A stretch of 13,508 bases of DNA from Candidatus Omnitrophota bacterium (GTDB lineage: Bacteria; Omnitrophota; Gorgyraeia; DTHP01), in assembly GCA_023818555.1 (NCBI GenBank), contig JAMWCG010000005.1, positions 1 to 13,508 of the forward strand. The letters are read 5' to 3'. The notes beneath the pieces are model-generated. The model was not told the origin of the DNA and ran no database searches. It saw only the letters and a program-made list of their open reading frames with translations. Made by a program: the position numbers and the translations under genes. Of this stretch, positions 6,978 to 13,508 are shown piece by piece. The stretch's first letter is position 1. Every line of letters starts with the position of its first letter.

Positions 6978-8810
6978 TCATCCTCCTCCCAAAATCCTCA
7001 ATAACTCCCTTATTTCCCTGGCCACTCTCTCCCAATTTACAGAAGAACTTTGATGGATAACATCGTATTTAAGCAAGATTTTCTTTACTTTCTCAAAAAT
7101 AGTCTCGCCATCCGGAAAACGAAAACTCCAGTCATAATAGAGTATTCTCACAAAATCCCTCTCCAAAGACGATTCTAAAAATTGACTGGCTACACTTCCT
7201 ATCTCTGAATCTTTTTTAATCCCGTTCATATTCTCAAATAAATTACTGATTTTCTCTAAGGCTTCTCTTTGGGAGGTTTTAAGATAGACCTGCATATTAT
7301 TCCCATTAAAGTTATGATTAAAAAGATTAAAAAGAAAAGCAAAAACTGGTTGTGCCCAGGGGTCTCCAGGAACATACTCATGTAAAGTTTTCTTAAATGC
7401 TCCTAAACTGTTAAAGATTCCTTCCCATAATTTATAAGTATCGCTGCTTTGTCCTAAATCACGACTAATGTCTGTGCTGAACCAGTTTTCTCCTGGCATA
7501 GATTGAGCAATATCAGAAAACAAATTCTGTAAAAGAGAATATTCCTCCCTTTCCAGATATACCCTAATTACCGGATAATGCAGGTTAAATATCTTTTTAG
7601 GCTTATCTTTCCAGCCTCTCAATTCCGAAACATTTTCAAAAAGTTCTTCCAATTTAGTAACATCTCCTTGAATTATTTTAATTCTTTTAGAAACATCCGG
7701 AAATAAACTCAACCAATCTTGTGCCCAGATTGCGCGCTGGTTGTCTATCTCTATACCTACAAAATGGGTTGAGGGATAGAGTTTAGCCAAAAAAGGTAAA
7801 TAGGCACCGATTCCCGACCCCAAATCTAAGAAATAAGCTTCATCTTTTTGCCAGATGTCAAATTCGGGCTCATTCCAGGGTTGTAAGGCTTCCGTAATCC
7901 TGATAAATGCCTTCACCAGATTCTTTAATCTTTCTCTTTCCTTTACTTCCCTTCCTTTCCACTTAAATACCCCATCTTGAATCCCCAATAAAGGTTCAAG
8001 CATTGGCCAGAGTCCAATTTTATTACCTATCTCTAAATTTTTTTGATTTAGCCATCCTCTGCTTCTTGCCTCAGGCCAGATCTCCTCAAGTGGAACTCTA
8101 CCTTTTAAAACCGTTTCAAAAATCATCCAATCGGAGATTAAAGTCAAATAGGGTAAAACATCCCCCGGTAAAATATTTTTTCTTTCCAGCAGTATCTTCT
8201 CTCCAGCATCTAATACTCCAAAAATCAAATCCCGGGGAATTTTAATTAACAATTCTTGATGGTCAATCTCTTTAAGATAATTATAAAATTCAAAAATAGC
8301 CCGGCCCGCTTTTTTATAATTCTCTAAGGTCTCAGGAGAAAGATTGCTTCTGATTTCTGCATTGGCTTTTCCTGCTTTAAGCCGTAACTCCGGAGAAAAA
8401 CTATTTTCATCATCAGCAATATTTTTCAAAAGGTCTCGGGCACTTTCTAAATATCTTTTAAACTCTTCTCTTTGGTGATGAAACAGATATTCTATCCAAC
8501 TATACAATTGAGTAATCTCGCTCTGAAGTAAAAGTTTATCCAAGTTAAGTAACTTCTGCAGGCGCGCAGGTTTTTTTTCTCTATGAATCTCTTTAAAAAC
8601 ATCTCCGATTTCCTGGTAATTACCAAAAGGACCTATTCCCATTCTCTTATAGAGAGAACTAAAGGACTCTACTCTCTCTATAGCTGAGATAAAAGAAATC
8701 TCTCCCCGCACCCGCCGTAGTGAAAGTGAGTAAAAGAAAGGGAAAGATAAAAGGGATTCCCCTCCCATAAAAAGAAGAAAGAAAGTAAAATAGTGACTTA
8801 TCTTTCTCAC
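6978..8810 (-). CDS. Exported or membrane-tethered protein with SAM-methyltransferase-like core
   Basis: 610 residues. A signal-like hydrophobic N-terminus (about 7-28) is followed directly by LRRVR (31-35). Residues about 40-315 are mostly helical and unrecognised. Residues about 324-410 contain a class I SAM-dependent methyltransferase signature: FLDLGSGIGAY (327-337, the SAM-binding glycine loop), FVGIEID (350-356, acidic residue for the ribose), and IIQGDVT (379-385). The loop region resembles TrmB-like enzymes in style, but I cannot name a substrate. The remaining C-terminal 200 residues are unrecognised. The start is GTG with AAAGG eight bases upstream, 12 bases after the preceding gene. 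The oddity is that SAM is a cytoplasmic cofactor, so either the leader does not export the protein or the fold has lost catalysis. Confidence 0.8.
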   Translation of the reverse strand: MRKISHYFTFFLLFMGGESLLSFPFFYSLSLRRVRGEISFISAIERVESFSSLYKRMGIGPFGNYQEIGDVFKEIHREKKPARLQKLLNLDKLLLQSEITQLYSWIEYLFHHQREEFKRYLESARDLLKNIADDENSFSPELRLKAGKANAEIRSNLSPETLENYKKAGRAIFEFYNYLKEIDHQELLIKIPRDLIFGVLDAGEKILLERKNILPGDVLPYLTLISDWMIFETVLKGRVPLEEIWPEARSRGWLNQKNLEIGNKIGLWPMLEPLLGIQDGVFKWKGREVKERERLKNLVKAFIRITEALQPWNEPEFDIWQKDEAYFLDLGSGIGAYLPFLAKLYPSTHFVGIEIDNQRAIWAQDWLSLFPDVSKRIKIIQGDVTKLEELFENVSELRGWKDKPKKIFNLHYPVIRVYLEREEYSLLQNLFSDIAQSMPGENWFSTDISRDLGQSSDTYKLWEGIFNSLGAFKKTLHEYVPGDPWAQPVFAFLFNLFNHNFNGNNMQVYLKTSQREALEKISNLFENMNGIKKDSEIGSVASQFLESSLERDFVRILYYDWSFRFPDGETIFEKVKKILLKYDVIHQSSSVNWERVAREIRELLRILGGG

Positions 8811-8822
8811 AAAACCATCCTT

Positions 8823-10700
8823 TCAGGGTTTTTCCAATTCTTTCTTAATCTCTTCCACTCTTTTCATAAGCGGAGCATCCTGCAAAACGAGGATGTGAAC
8901 TTTTCTATATTGCCAGGGAGCATCTTTATATAATTCCACATCTTTCTCATTAATTACCATTCTTGTCCCCCCTTGCTCTATGCTTTTAATCTTTGCACTC
9001 TTTTCCCGATTGAGAATATAGCTTAATACTTCTAAAACTTTGCCACGGAGCTCAGGATGACTTTTAGCTATTTTATACAGGGATTCTACGGCAATTAATT
9101 TAAGATTAACAAATCCTTTTCTCTCGCGGTCATAAAACGCATTATCGTAAAGCAGTTCTACCTTGTTTCCTCTAAACCAGAAAGCTTCCTCTCCTTTTCT
9201 CCAACCAGCAGGGGGTCTGGTATAAATTAGAGCGGGAAGTTCAATCTCATAATGGCGACTAAAAATCAATTTAATAGATTCTATTGCCTGGGAGGGAGAT
9301 TTTTCCGCTAATAAATTTAAGAGTAAACGAACCACACTCGGCTCTGTTTCCAGACAATCTTCAGGAGGGTAACTATCTCCCCTTCTGGAGGTTAACTTTT
9401 CCCCGGTTAAGGCAAAATTTATCATCTCTACGACCTCCGGGTCATCTATTTTCCCCAAGGCTTTAAAGGCAATTTCCCTTAAACGGGCATTCCAGTCTGC
9501 AGTATAGAGTAATATCCTATCAGCACCAGAATTTAAAGAATAGTGATAATATTGTCTTAACATTTCCAATAACTTTACCTTAGCCAAGGAAGCACCCGGA
9601 GCAGAGGCATGGGTTGCTATTTCTCCTAAACTCTCTAAGACTGCCTCAGATACGGGAAAAGGGAAATTTAAATGTTTGGCAAAAAAATAACGCAGTTCTT
9701 CCGCGGCTTCTTGATTATCCAATTTACCATCCTCCAGAGCAGAGATTATTTTACTTAGCCGTTTATTTTCTTTCCAGAAGGAAAATCTTTGCTCCTTCAA
9801 ATTCTCCTTTATCTGAGCAACCGCTTGGGGAGAAGTAATTGCTTTTCGTTCTAATTCGTGTGCGAGTTCATTAAGTTTTCCCAAAAATTCTTGCGCATCT
9901 TGTAAAAATTTTCCTAATTCTTTTTCTGCTTCTTCAGGAGAAATACGCTGTGTCTCCATATTATTTAAAAGTTCAACAAAACTTTCATTTTTCTTCCAGA
10001 AAAGCAATTCAGGGTCATTGATGAAAGCCTGTCTTATATCCTTGGCAGCATAATATACAGGAGTAAGACTTTCAAAGGAATGGTATCGCTTGAGTTCTAA
10101 TTTTTCTTTTATCTCCTTTAACCAAGCTAAATCTACTCCACTGCTTTCTCCCCGCAGGACTTCTACCCCTCCGAATACTGTGGTGCCTTCCGGACCGGTA
10201 GCACCGAGGAATCTTCTTAAATCAGCACCCCCTTCTTCCGGAGGAATCTCTCCTGTCTTCATCTGTGCAAGGAGATGCTGAAAAAAAACAAAACTTTCTA
10301 TATATTCACGATAAGCTGCGGGGAGCGAGGCTACAAACTTTTCAATCTCTTCCCCAGCTTTAGCGAGACTAATTTCTCCTGCAGAAAGCGCAGAAATTAT
10401 GCTGAGAAGAGAATTAGGCTGAATAAATGGAGTGCGTAAAACTTCGGCAAGAATCTCTACTGCTTCCACACTTCCTCTCTTTGCCAGTTCTCTGGCTGCT
10501 TTTATCTGGCCTTCTAATCCTTTAGAAAGGTCACTTTCCTCCACTAAAAGGAGCCCATTCTTCAATTCAGCAAGCGAATTATTTCTCACCCTCCGCAAAT
10601 AGACTTGCTCTTTATTCGTTCTATAATTATTATCCGAGGCCAACCTATTTATGCCCAGAAATAGAAAATTAATTATGGTTATAAAAAATAGTCTTTTCAT
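8823..10700 (-). CDS. Exported helical/HEAT-like repeat protein with LRRVR leader
   Basis: 625 residues, first gene of block 2. The N-terminus has a signal-like segment MKRLFFITIINFLFLG (1-16) with possible cleavage near RLAS (22), then LRRVR (35-39). HEAT-like helical pairs are visible at about 62-90, 403-431 and 531-563. A separate repeat of about 35-40 residues occurs four times (about 92-126, 136-168, 231-268 and 307-344), with consensus L-x-x-[LM]-x-x-G-x-I-[SP]-x-E-E-A-x-x-[ED]-L-x-x-F. The last two copies also share FWK-x-N and are 74 residues apart. No catalytic motif is seen, so a scaffold or binding role is inferred. The ATG has AGGAGG four bases upstream, and a promoter lies about 56-84 bases upstream. 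Confidence 0.85.
   Translation of the reverse strand: MKRLFFITIINFLFLGINRLASDNNYRTNKEQVYLRRVRNNSLAELKNGLLLVEESDLSKGLEGQIKAARELAKRGSVEAVEILAEVLRTPFIQPNSLLSIISALSAGEISLAKAGEEIEKFVASLPAAYREYIESFVFFQHLLAQMKTGEIPPEEGGADLRRFLGATGPEGTTVFGGVEVLRGESSGVDLAWLKEIKEKLELKRYHSFESLTPVYYAAKDIRQAFINDPELLFWKKNESFVELLNNMETQRISPEEAEKELGKFLQDAQEFLGKLNELAHELERKAITSPQAVAQIKENLKEQRFSFWKENKRLSKIISALEDGKLDNQEAAEELRYFFAKHLNFPFPVSEAVLESLGEIATHASAPGASLAKVKLLEMLRQYYHYSLNSGADRILLYTADWNARLREIAFKALGKIDDPEVVEMINFALTGEKLTSRRGDSYPPEDCLETEPSVVRLLLNLLAEKSPSQAIESIKLIFSRHYEIELPALIYTRPPAGWRKGEEAFWFRGNKVELLYDNAFYDRERKGFVNLKLIAVESLYKIAKSHPELRGKVLEVLSYILNREKSAKIKSIEQGGTRMVINEKDVELYKDAPWQYRKVHILVLQDAPLMKRVEEIKKELEKP
9666..10424 (-). repeat. 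Four-copy helical protein repeat inside the HEAT-like protein
   Basis: Four diverged copies at protein residues about 92-126, 136-168, 231-268 and 307-344. Each has a hydrophobic helix, a short turn such as GEIS, GEIP, QRIS or GKLD, then a second helix such as PEEAEKELGKF or NQEAAEELRYF. Copies 3 and 4 begin with FWK-x-N. The repeat is visible only in protein sequence, not in DNA, so duplication is old. A similar segment occurs in the protein at 4930-6036. Confidence 0.55.
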
Positions 10701-10755
10701 CTTCCCTCCTTTTTAAATTAAATAGGTTCTACTTTATCAAATTTATTCTTAAAAA

Positions 10756-10784
10756 GATATAACACAACTTTCTCAAATCGTCAA
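10756..10784 (-). promoter_or_regulatory. Probable sigma-70-type promoter for block 2
   Basis: On the minus strand TTGACG (10784-10779) and TATATC (10761-10756) are separated by 17 bases. The start point would be near 10749, giving an untranslated leader of about 50 bases before the AGGAGG and ATG at 10700. It lies in the 92-base gap after larE. The -35 box matches consensus at five of six positions; the -10 box is weaker. Confidence 0.6.
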
Positions 10785-10792
10785 GGCCTGCT

Positions 10793-11614
10793 TTATTTTA
10801 AATGCAAATTTAGACTTCCCCTCCGATATCCCTCCAGGTCCAGAGTAACATAACAAAAACCAATTCTCTTAAGTTCTTTTACCACTTCTTCTCTTAAAGA
10901 TTTACGAAAAAATTTATAGATTTCTTTCTTCCCTACTTCAATCCGGGCAATCTCCCCATGGTAACGCAATCTTATCTTTCTAAATCCTTTTTTCCTAAAA
11001 AATTCTTCTGCGCTTTCTATCATCTTCAAACGCGGAGTGGAAATTTCTACCCGGTAAGGAAAACGCGAAGCAAGACAGGCTTGGGAAGGTTTATTCCAGT
11101 TGGGAAGGCGAAATTTTTTTGCCAGAAAGCGAATCTCTTCTTTTAGCAAACCTACTTCCTGTAGGGGACTGAAAACATTCCATTTTTCTTTTGCTTTTCC
11201 TCCGGGGCGATAATCAAAACTATCCTCATAGTTTGTCCCATCAACTACTGCCTTAAATCCCCTCTCCCTCGCCAGCGCTTGCAATTTCTTAAAAAGTTCG
11301 TCTTTACAGTAAAAACAGCGATTTGTGGGATTAGCACGAAAAGAACTGTTTTTTAATTCTTCCGTAAAAATGGTAAGGTGTTCTATCCCCAGTCCCCGGG
11401 CCATTCTTTTTGCCTCTCTGTATTCTCTCTCTGGATATGTCTCTGAACAGGCGGTGACTGCTAAAACCCTATTCTTACCCAATACCTCAGAGGCTACTTT
11501 TAGAAGAAATGTAGAATCTACTCCTCCTGAAAATGCTACAATTACCGAATCTAAATTCTTTAAAATTTCCTTCAACCTCTGCAACTTCCTATGGGCAATT
11601 CTCTCCCTCTTCAA
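10793..11614 (-). CDS. larE: LarE-type ATP-dependent sulfur transferase (PP-loop)
   Basis: LarE adenylates and sulfurates the nicotinate-derived precursor of the nickel-pincer cofactor of lactate racemase and related LarA-like enzymes. The 273 residues are a normal length. The PP-loop SGGVDS is at 29-34, followed by the family motifs NRCFYCKDELF (98-108), DGTNYEDSFDYRPG (125-138) and PSQACLASRF (176-185). Cys100, Cys103 and Cys180 form the three-cysteine pattern expected for LarE proteins that carry an iron-sulfur cluster, unlike the single sacrificial cysteine type; this assignment is from family knowledge. The start is TTG at 11614, overlapping the previous stop (TTGA) with GGAGG six bases upstream. 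No larA, larB or larC is in view, so the cofactor pathway is not proven here, and a related tRNA or thiolation role cannot be excluded. Confidence 0.88.
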   Translation of the reverse strand: MKRERIAHRKLQRLKEILKNLDSVIVAFSGGVDSTFLLKVASEVLGKNRVLAVTACSETYPEREYREAKRMARGLGIEHLTIFTEELKNSSFRANPTNRCFYCKDELFKKLQALARERGFKAVVDGTNYEDSFDYRPGGKAKEKWNVFSPLQEVGLLKEEIRFLAKKFRLPNWNKPSQACLASRFPYRVEISTPRLKMIESAEEFFRKKGFRKIRLRYHGEIARIEVGKKEIYKFFRKSLREEVVKELKRIGFCYVTLDLEGYRRGSLNLHLK

Positions 11615-12528
11615 TCCTTTCCTCCCATAATCTTTAGCGCCTCCAGAATGGTATTACAATGTATCTCCACCGTATCTTTTATATCAAAGGCATATCCTCC
11701 ACCTAAAGTAACCGCAATGGGGATACGATTTTCTTTCGCCTGTGTAAAGATAAACCTATCTCTTTCTTTTAAACCTTCTTTAGTCAATTTCAGTCCTCCC
11801 AACTGGTCCTTCTCATAGGGGTCTGCTCCTGCCTGATAGAGAATGAAATCCGGTTTAAAATCGTTAATTATGCGGGGAATGTTTTTCTGCAATTCTTCTA
11901 AATATTCCACATCACTTGCTCCATCTTCTAAACCGATATCTAAGCTACTGGGAGGTTTATGAAAAGGATAGTTGTTTTCTTGATGGATAGAAAAGGTAAA
12001 AACATTTTTATCCTTCTGAAAGATGAAGGCGGTTCCGTTTCCCTGATGGAGGTCACAATCAATTACCATTGCCTTCTTTATCAGTTTCTCCTTCTGCAAT
12101 CTCTTTATGGCAATGGCGATGTCATTAAAGACACAGAAACCTTCACCATGGTCAGGAAAGGCATGATGAAATCCTCCCCCAATATGAATACCCAAACCAT
12201 TCTCCCAGGCAAAACGACTGGCTAAATATGTTCCTTCCACACAGATGAGAGATGCTACAAAAATTTTCTCATCCATGGGAATCTCTAAACGAATCAGTTC
12301 CTCCAGGGATAAACGGCTATTTTTCAATTTATCAAAATATTCACCGGTATGCACCAGACAAACTGTTTCTTTCTCTGCTCGCCCGGGAGAAATAAAATTT
12401 TCTTCCTTAAGGCTTAATTCCTCCGTTAAAAATATTTTAATAAGTCTATATTTTAAGGTGGGGAAAATATGAGGACCTAAGTCCACCTCATAATGAGGAG
12501 AATAGAAAAATTTAAATTGGGAAAGCAC
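11611..12528 (-). CDS. Histone deacetylase family protein (class IV/AcuC-like)
   Basis: Zinc-dependent deacylase of the arginase/deacetylase fold; bacterial members remove acetyl groups from proteins or small amines. 305 residues, full length. The active-site residues are all present: His121-His122 in GGGFHHAFPDHGEGF, zinc ligands Asp159 and His161 in DCDLHQGNG, the third ligand Asp236 in QAGADPYE, and Tyr279 in LGGGYA. The HQGNG form and the N-terminal YSPHYEVDLGPHIFPT style resemble class IV (HDAC11-like) bacterial proteins more than AcuC proper. The start is GTG at 12528, 11 bases after the winged-helix gene, with no well-spaced SD, so coupling is likely. The substrate is unknown; the neighbours do not include an acetyltransferase. 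Confidence 0.93.
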   Translation of the reverse strand: MLSQFKFFYSPHYEVDLGPHIFPTLKYRLIKIFLTEELSLKEENFISPGRAEKETVCLVHTGEYFDKLKNSRLSLEELIRLEIPMDEKIFVASLICVEGTYLASRFAWENGLGIHIGGGFHHAFPDHGEGFCVFNDIAIAIKRLQKEKLIKKAMVIDCDLHQGNGTAFIFQKDKNVFTFSIHQENNYPFHKPPSSLDIGLEDGASDVEYLEELQKNIPRIINDFKPDFILYQAGADPYEKDQLGGLKLTKEGLKERDRFIFTQAKENRIPIAVTLGGGYAFDIKDTVEIHCNTILEALKIMGGKD

Positions 12529-12539
12529 CCTCAGTTAAC

Positions 12540-12737
12540 CTACCTGCGTAAAGAAACCCGATAATCACTTTCGCCTTCTAAGACCACATGTCCTTCTCGC
12601 GCTAACCAGCCTAAACTCATAAGGATTAAATCTCTCGGTTTGTCTATCCCCGAAACAAGATTAGAGAGCGTAACCTGACCGTGTTCATCAAGATAATGCC
12701 AGATGTCTCCTGCGGTAATACCAATCTCAGTAATCAT
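12540..12737 (-). CDS. Small winged-helix protein (DUF2582-like)
   Basis: 65 residues. The sequence begins ITEIGITAGDIWHYLDEHG and continues with a helix-turn-helix-like SLSNL-type segment and LILMSLGWLAREGHVVLE, which I recognise as the short bacterial winged-helix family annotated DUF2582. The likely role is nucleic-acid or protein binding, but no target is known and no operator is visible. It overlaps the zinc-ribbon gene by 4 bases (ATGA) and precedes the deacetylase by 11 bases, so the three are probably co-translated. It could regulate this operon, but that is only a guess from position. Confidence 0.8.
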   Translation of the reverse strand: MITEIGITAGDIWHYLDEHGQVTLSNLVSGIDKPRDLILMSLGWLAREGHVVLEGESDYRVSLRR

Positions 12738-12991
12738 TCTTCCTCACCCCTTTCTCTTCTTTCCTCTCGGATATTATAACTTTTACAGCGTGGACATACC
12801 GAGAGCTCGCCTTCTTTATCAATGTAAATATGGGCACAGATGGAGCAATGCCAGACATTCCTTTTCGGCAAAAGACGCAAAACCCCTTTTTTCTTTACCT
12901 GGTTTTCAAAAATTATCCACCAGAGCGCTACTACCAGAAGCGTTAATAATAAATATAACCCAATAGCCAGTGAAAAGTCAAGATTAATCAT
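12734..12991 (-). CDS. Small membrane protein with zinc ribbon
   Basis: 85 residues. One hydrophobic helix (about 7-28, LDFSLAIGLYLLLTLLVVAL region) is followed by a basic linker and a zinc ribbon: Cys49 and Cys52 in HCSIC, then Cys66 and Cys69 in CPRC. The tail (74-85) is a run of Arg and Glu. The basic linker suggests the ribbon is in the cytoplasm. No enzyme motif is present, so a structural or interaction role is likely. The ATG overlaps the TonB-domain stop by 8 bases (ATGATTAA) and the stop overlaps the winged-helix start by 4. Confidence 0.85.
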   Translation of the reverse strand: MINLDFSLAIGLYLLLTLLVVALWWIIFENQVKKKGVLRLLPKRNVWHCSICAHIYIDKEGELSVCPRCKSYNIREERRERGEEE

Positions 12992-13508
12992 TCTTCTTTG
13001 CCATAATCCGAGAAGGAAATTCTATCTCATACCAACTCTCTCCTTTACCAGTGGGAAGAAAAGTCCATCCCTTGACTCTTTTCATCACCGAAATATCCCA
13101 TTCCGGATTGCCACTGAAAGAACAAAGTTCCACAAGCCGCACTATCCCCTCTTCAGTGACGAAAAAACGCACCTTAATTGCCAACTTCTCTTCTTCGCTC
13201 CCGAGATAATTCCAAAGCGAAGAAGGCATCTCCTTAATTAAGAGCAAAGGAGGTTTAAGTTCCAGGGTCTCTGAAGAACGCGTGGGAAAAGTTCTCTGAC
13301 TTTCTCTCTCGGGAACAGCCTTGGGAATTATATTTTCTTCCCGGCTTAAGAAAGGTTTTTCAGGAATTGCTGAACCTTCCCTTTCCTGAATAAAGGAAGA
13401 ATTTAAGAAAGTGGCGGTTCTCTCTCCAGTAAGCATATCCATTTTCCGGGAAAGAAAGAAAAGAGGATTTCTTCCTTCCGCTATTTCCTTTTTATTATAA
13501 TCCGCAAA
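12984..13508 (-). CDS. TonB C-terminal-domain protein, 5' end outside window
   Basis: The frame stays open to the right edge: 22 further codons lie before the first ATG at 13442, and that ATG has no SD. I therefore read this as the C-terminal 174 residues of a longer protein. Visible residues about 23-107 are a hydrophilic linker with scattered Pro and Glu. Residues about 110-164 look like a TonB C-terminal domain: VRFFVTEEGIVRLVEL, SGNPEWDISVMKRVKGWTFLP, then WYEIEF. TonB-type proteins link the inner-membrane ExbB/ExbD motor to outer-membrane receptors. The N-terminal membrane helix expected for TonB would lie beyond the edge. It could also be a TonB-domain protein of another role. Translation is coupled to the zinc-ribbon gene. 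Confidence 0.75.
   Translation of the reverse strand, partial: FADYNKKEIAEGRNPLFFLSRKMDMLTGERTATFLNSSFIQEREGSAIPEKPFLSREENIIPKAVPERESQRTFPTRSSETLELKPPLLLIKEMPSSLWNYLGSEEEKLAIKVRFFVTEEGIVRLVELCSFSGNPEWDISVMKRVKGWTFLPTGKGESWYEIEFPSRIMAKKND

Noticed and set aside
6826..7035. 69-residue minus-strand ORF overlapping two genes
   Set aside because: It overlaps two well-supported genes in another frame; very basic, low-complexity N-terminus; no independent SD.
12840..13241. 133-residue plus-strand ORF opposite the zinc-ribbon and TonB genes
   Set aside because: Antisense shadow; the opposite strand carries recognisable CxxC and TonB motifs.
13440..13442. ATG at 13442 as true start of the TonB-domain protein
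   Set aside because: The frame is open upstream to the window edge, no SD precedes this ATG, and a TonB protein should have an N-terminal membrane helix that is missing here.

Overview
The window is a densely packed stretch of bacterial chromosome in which every supported gene, including the single tRNA, lies on the minus strand. It therefore reads from about 13508 down to 1. Base composition is moderately AT-rich, genes overlap by a few bases or are separated by short gaps, and GTG and TTG starts are common. A TonB-type C-terminal domain points to a diderm (Gram-negative-type) bacterium. The gene order tilS-ftsH-folP-cdaA is familiar from Desulfobacterota/Geobacter-type genomes and from candidate phyla such as Omnitrophota. 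I favour an uncultured Omnitrophota-like bacterium, but this is inference from gene order and protein style, not from a marker gene.

Block 1 (13508 to 10793, promoter outside the window) holds five overlapping or nearly overlapping genes. They are the C-terminal part of a TonB-domain protein, a small one-helix membrane protein with a CxxC...CxxC zinc ribbon, a 65-residue winged-helix protein, a class IV-like histone deacetylase/AcuC-family deacetylase, and a LarE-type PP-loop sulfur transferase. The tight 4-11 base junctions suggest one transcript.

Block 2 (10792 to about 4930) starts at a good sigma-70-like promoter (TTGACG, 17 bases, TATATC) and is the unusual part. It encodes four proteins that each begin with a hydrophobic signal-like segment and then carry the same short basic motif, LRRVR (SRRVR or LRRIK in two of them), at residue 31-40. 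Behind this leader are very different bodies: an alpha-helical/HEAT-like repeat protein, a protein with a SAM-methyltransferase-like Rossmann core, an orphan 2-oxoacid:ferredoxin oxidoreductase gamma-type domain, and an unrecognised protein with a beta-rich C-terminal half. A possible 44-residue small protein with a strong Shine-Dalgarno and a TTG start sits between the third and fourth. The leader is conserved in amino acids while its codons differ, so it looks like a targeting or processing signal. This is the best candidate here for an undescribed system.

Block 3 (about 4891 to 1) starts with a sigma-70-like promoter and a tRNA with anticodon CAU, followed after only 9 bases by tilS, whose product modifies a CAU tRNA. 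Then come ftsH, folP with a roughly 135-residue N-terminal extension, and the start of cdaA (c-di-AMP synthase), cut by the window edge. This is a housekeeping operon: tRNA modification, membrane protein quality control, folate synthesis and second-messenger synthesis.

No CRISPR array, insertion sequence, rRNA, phage gene or convincing rho-independent terminator is visible. No stretch longer than about 160 bases lacks a gene.
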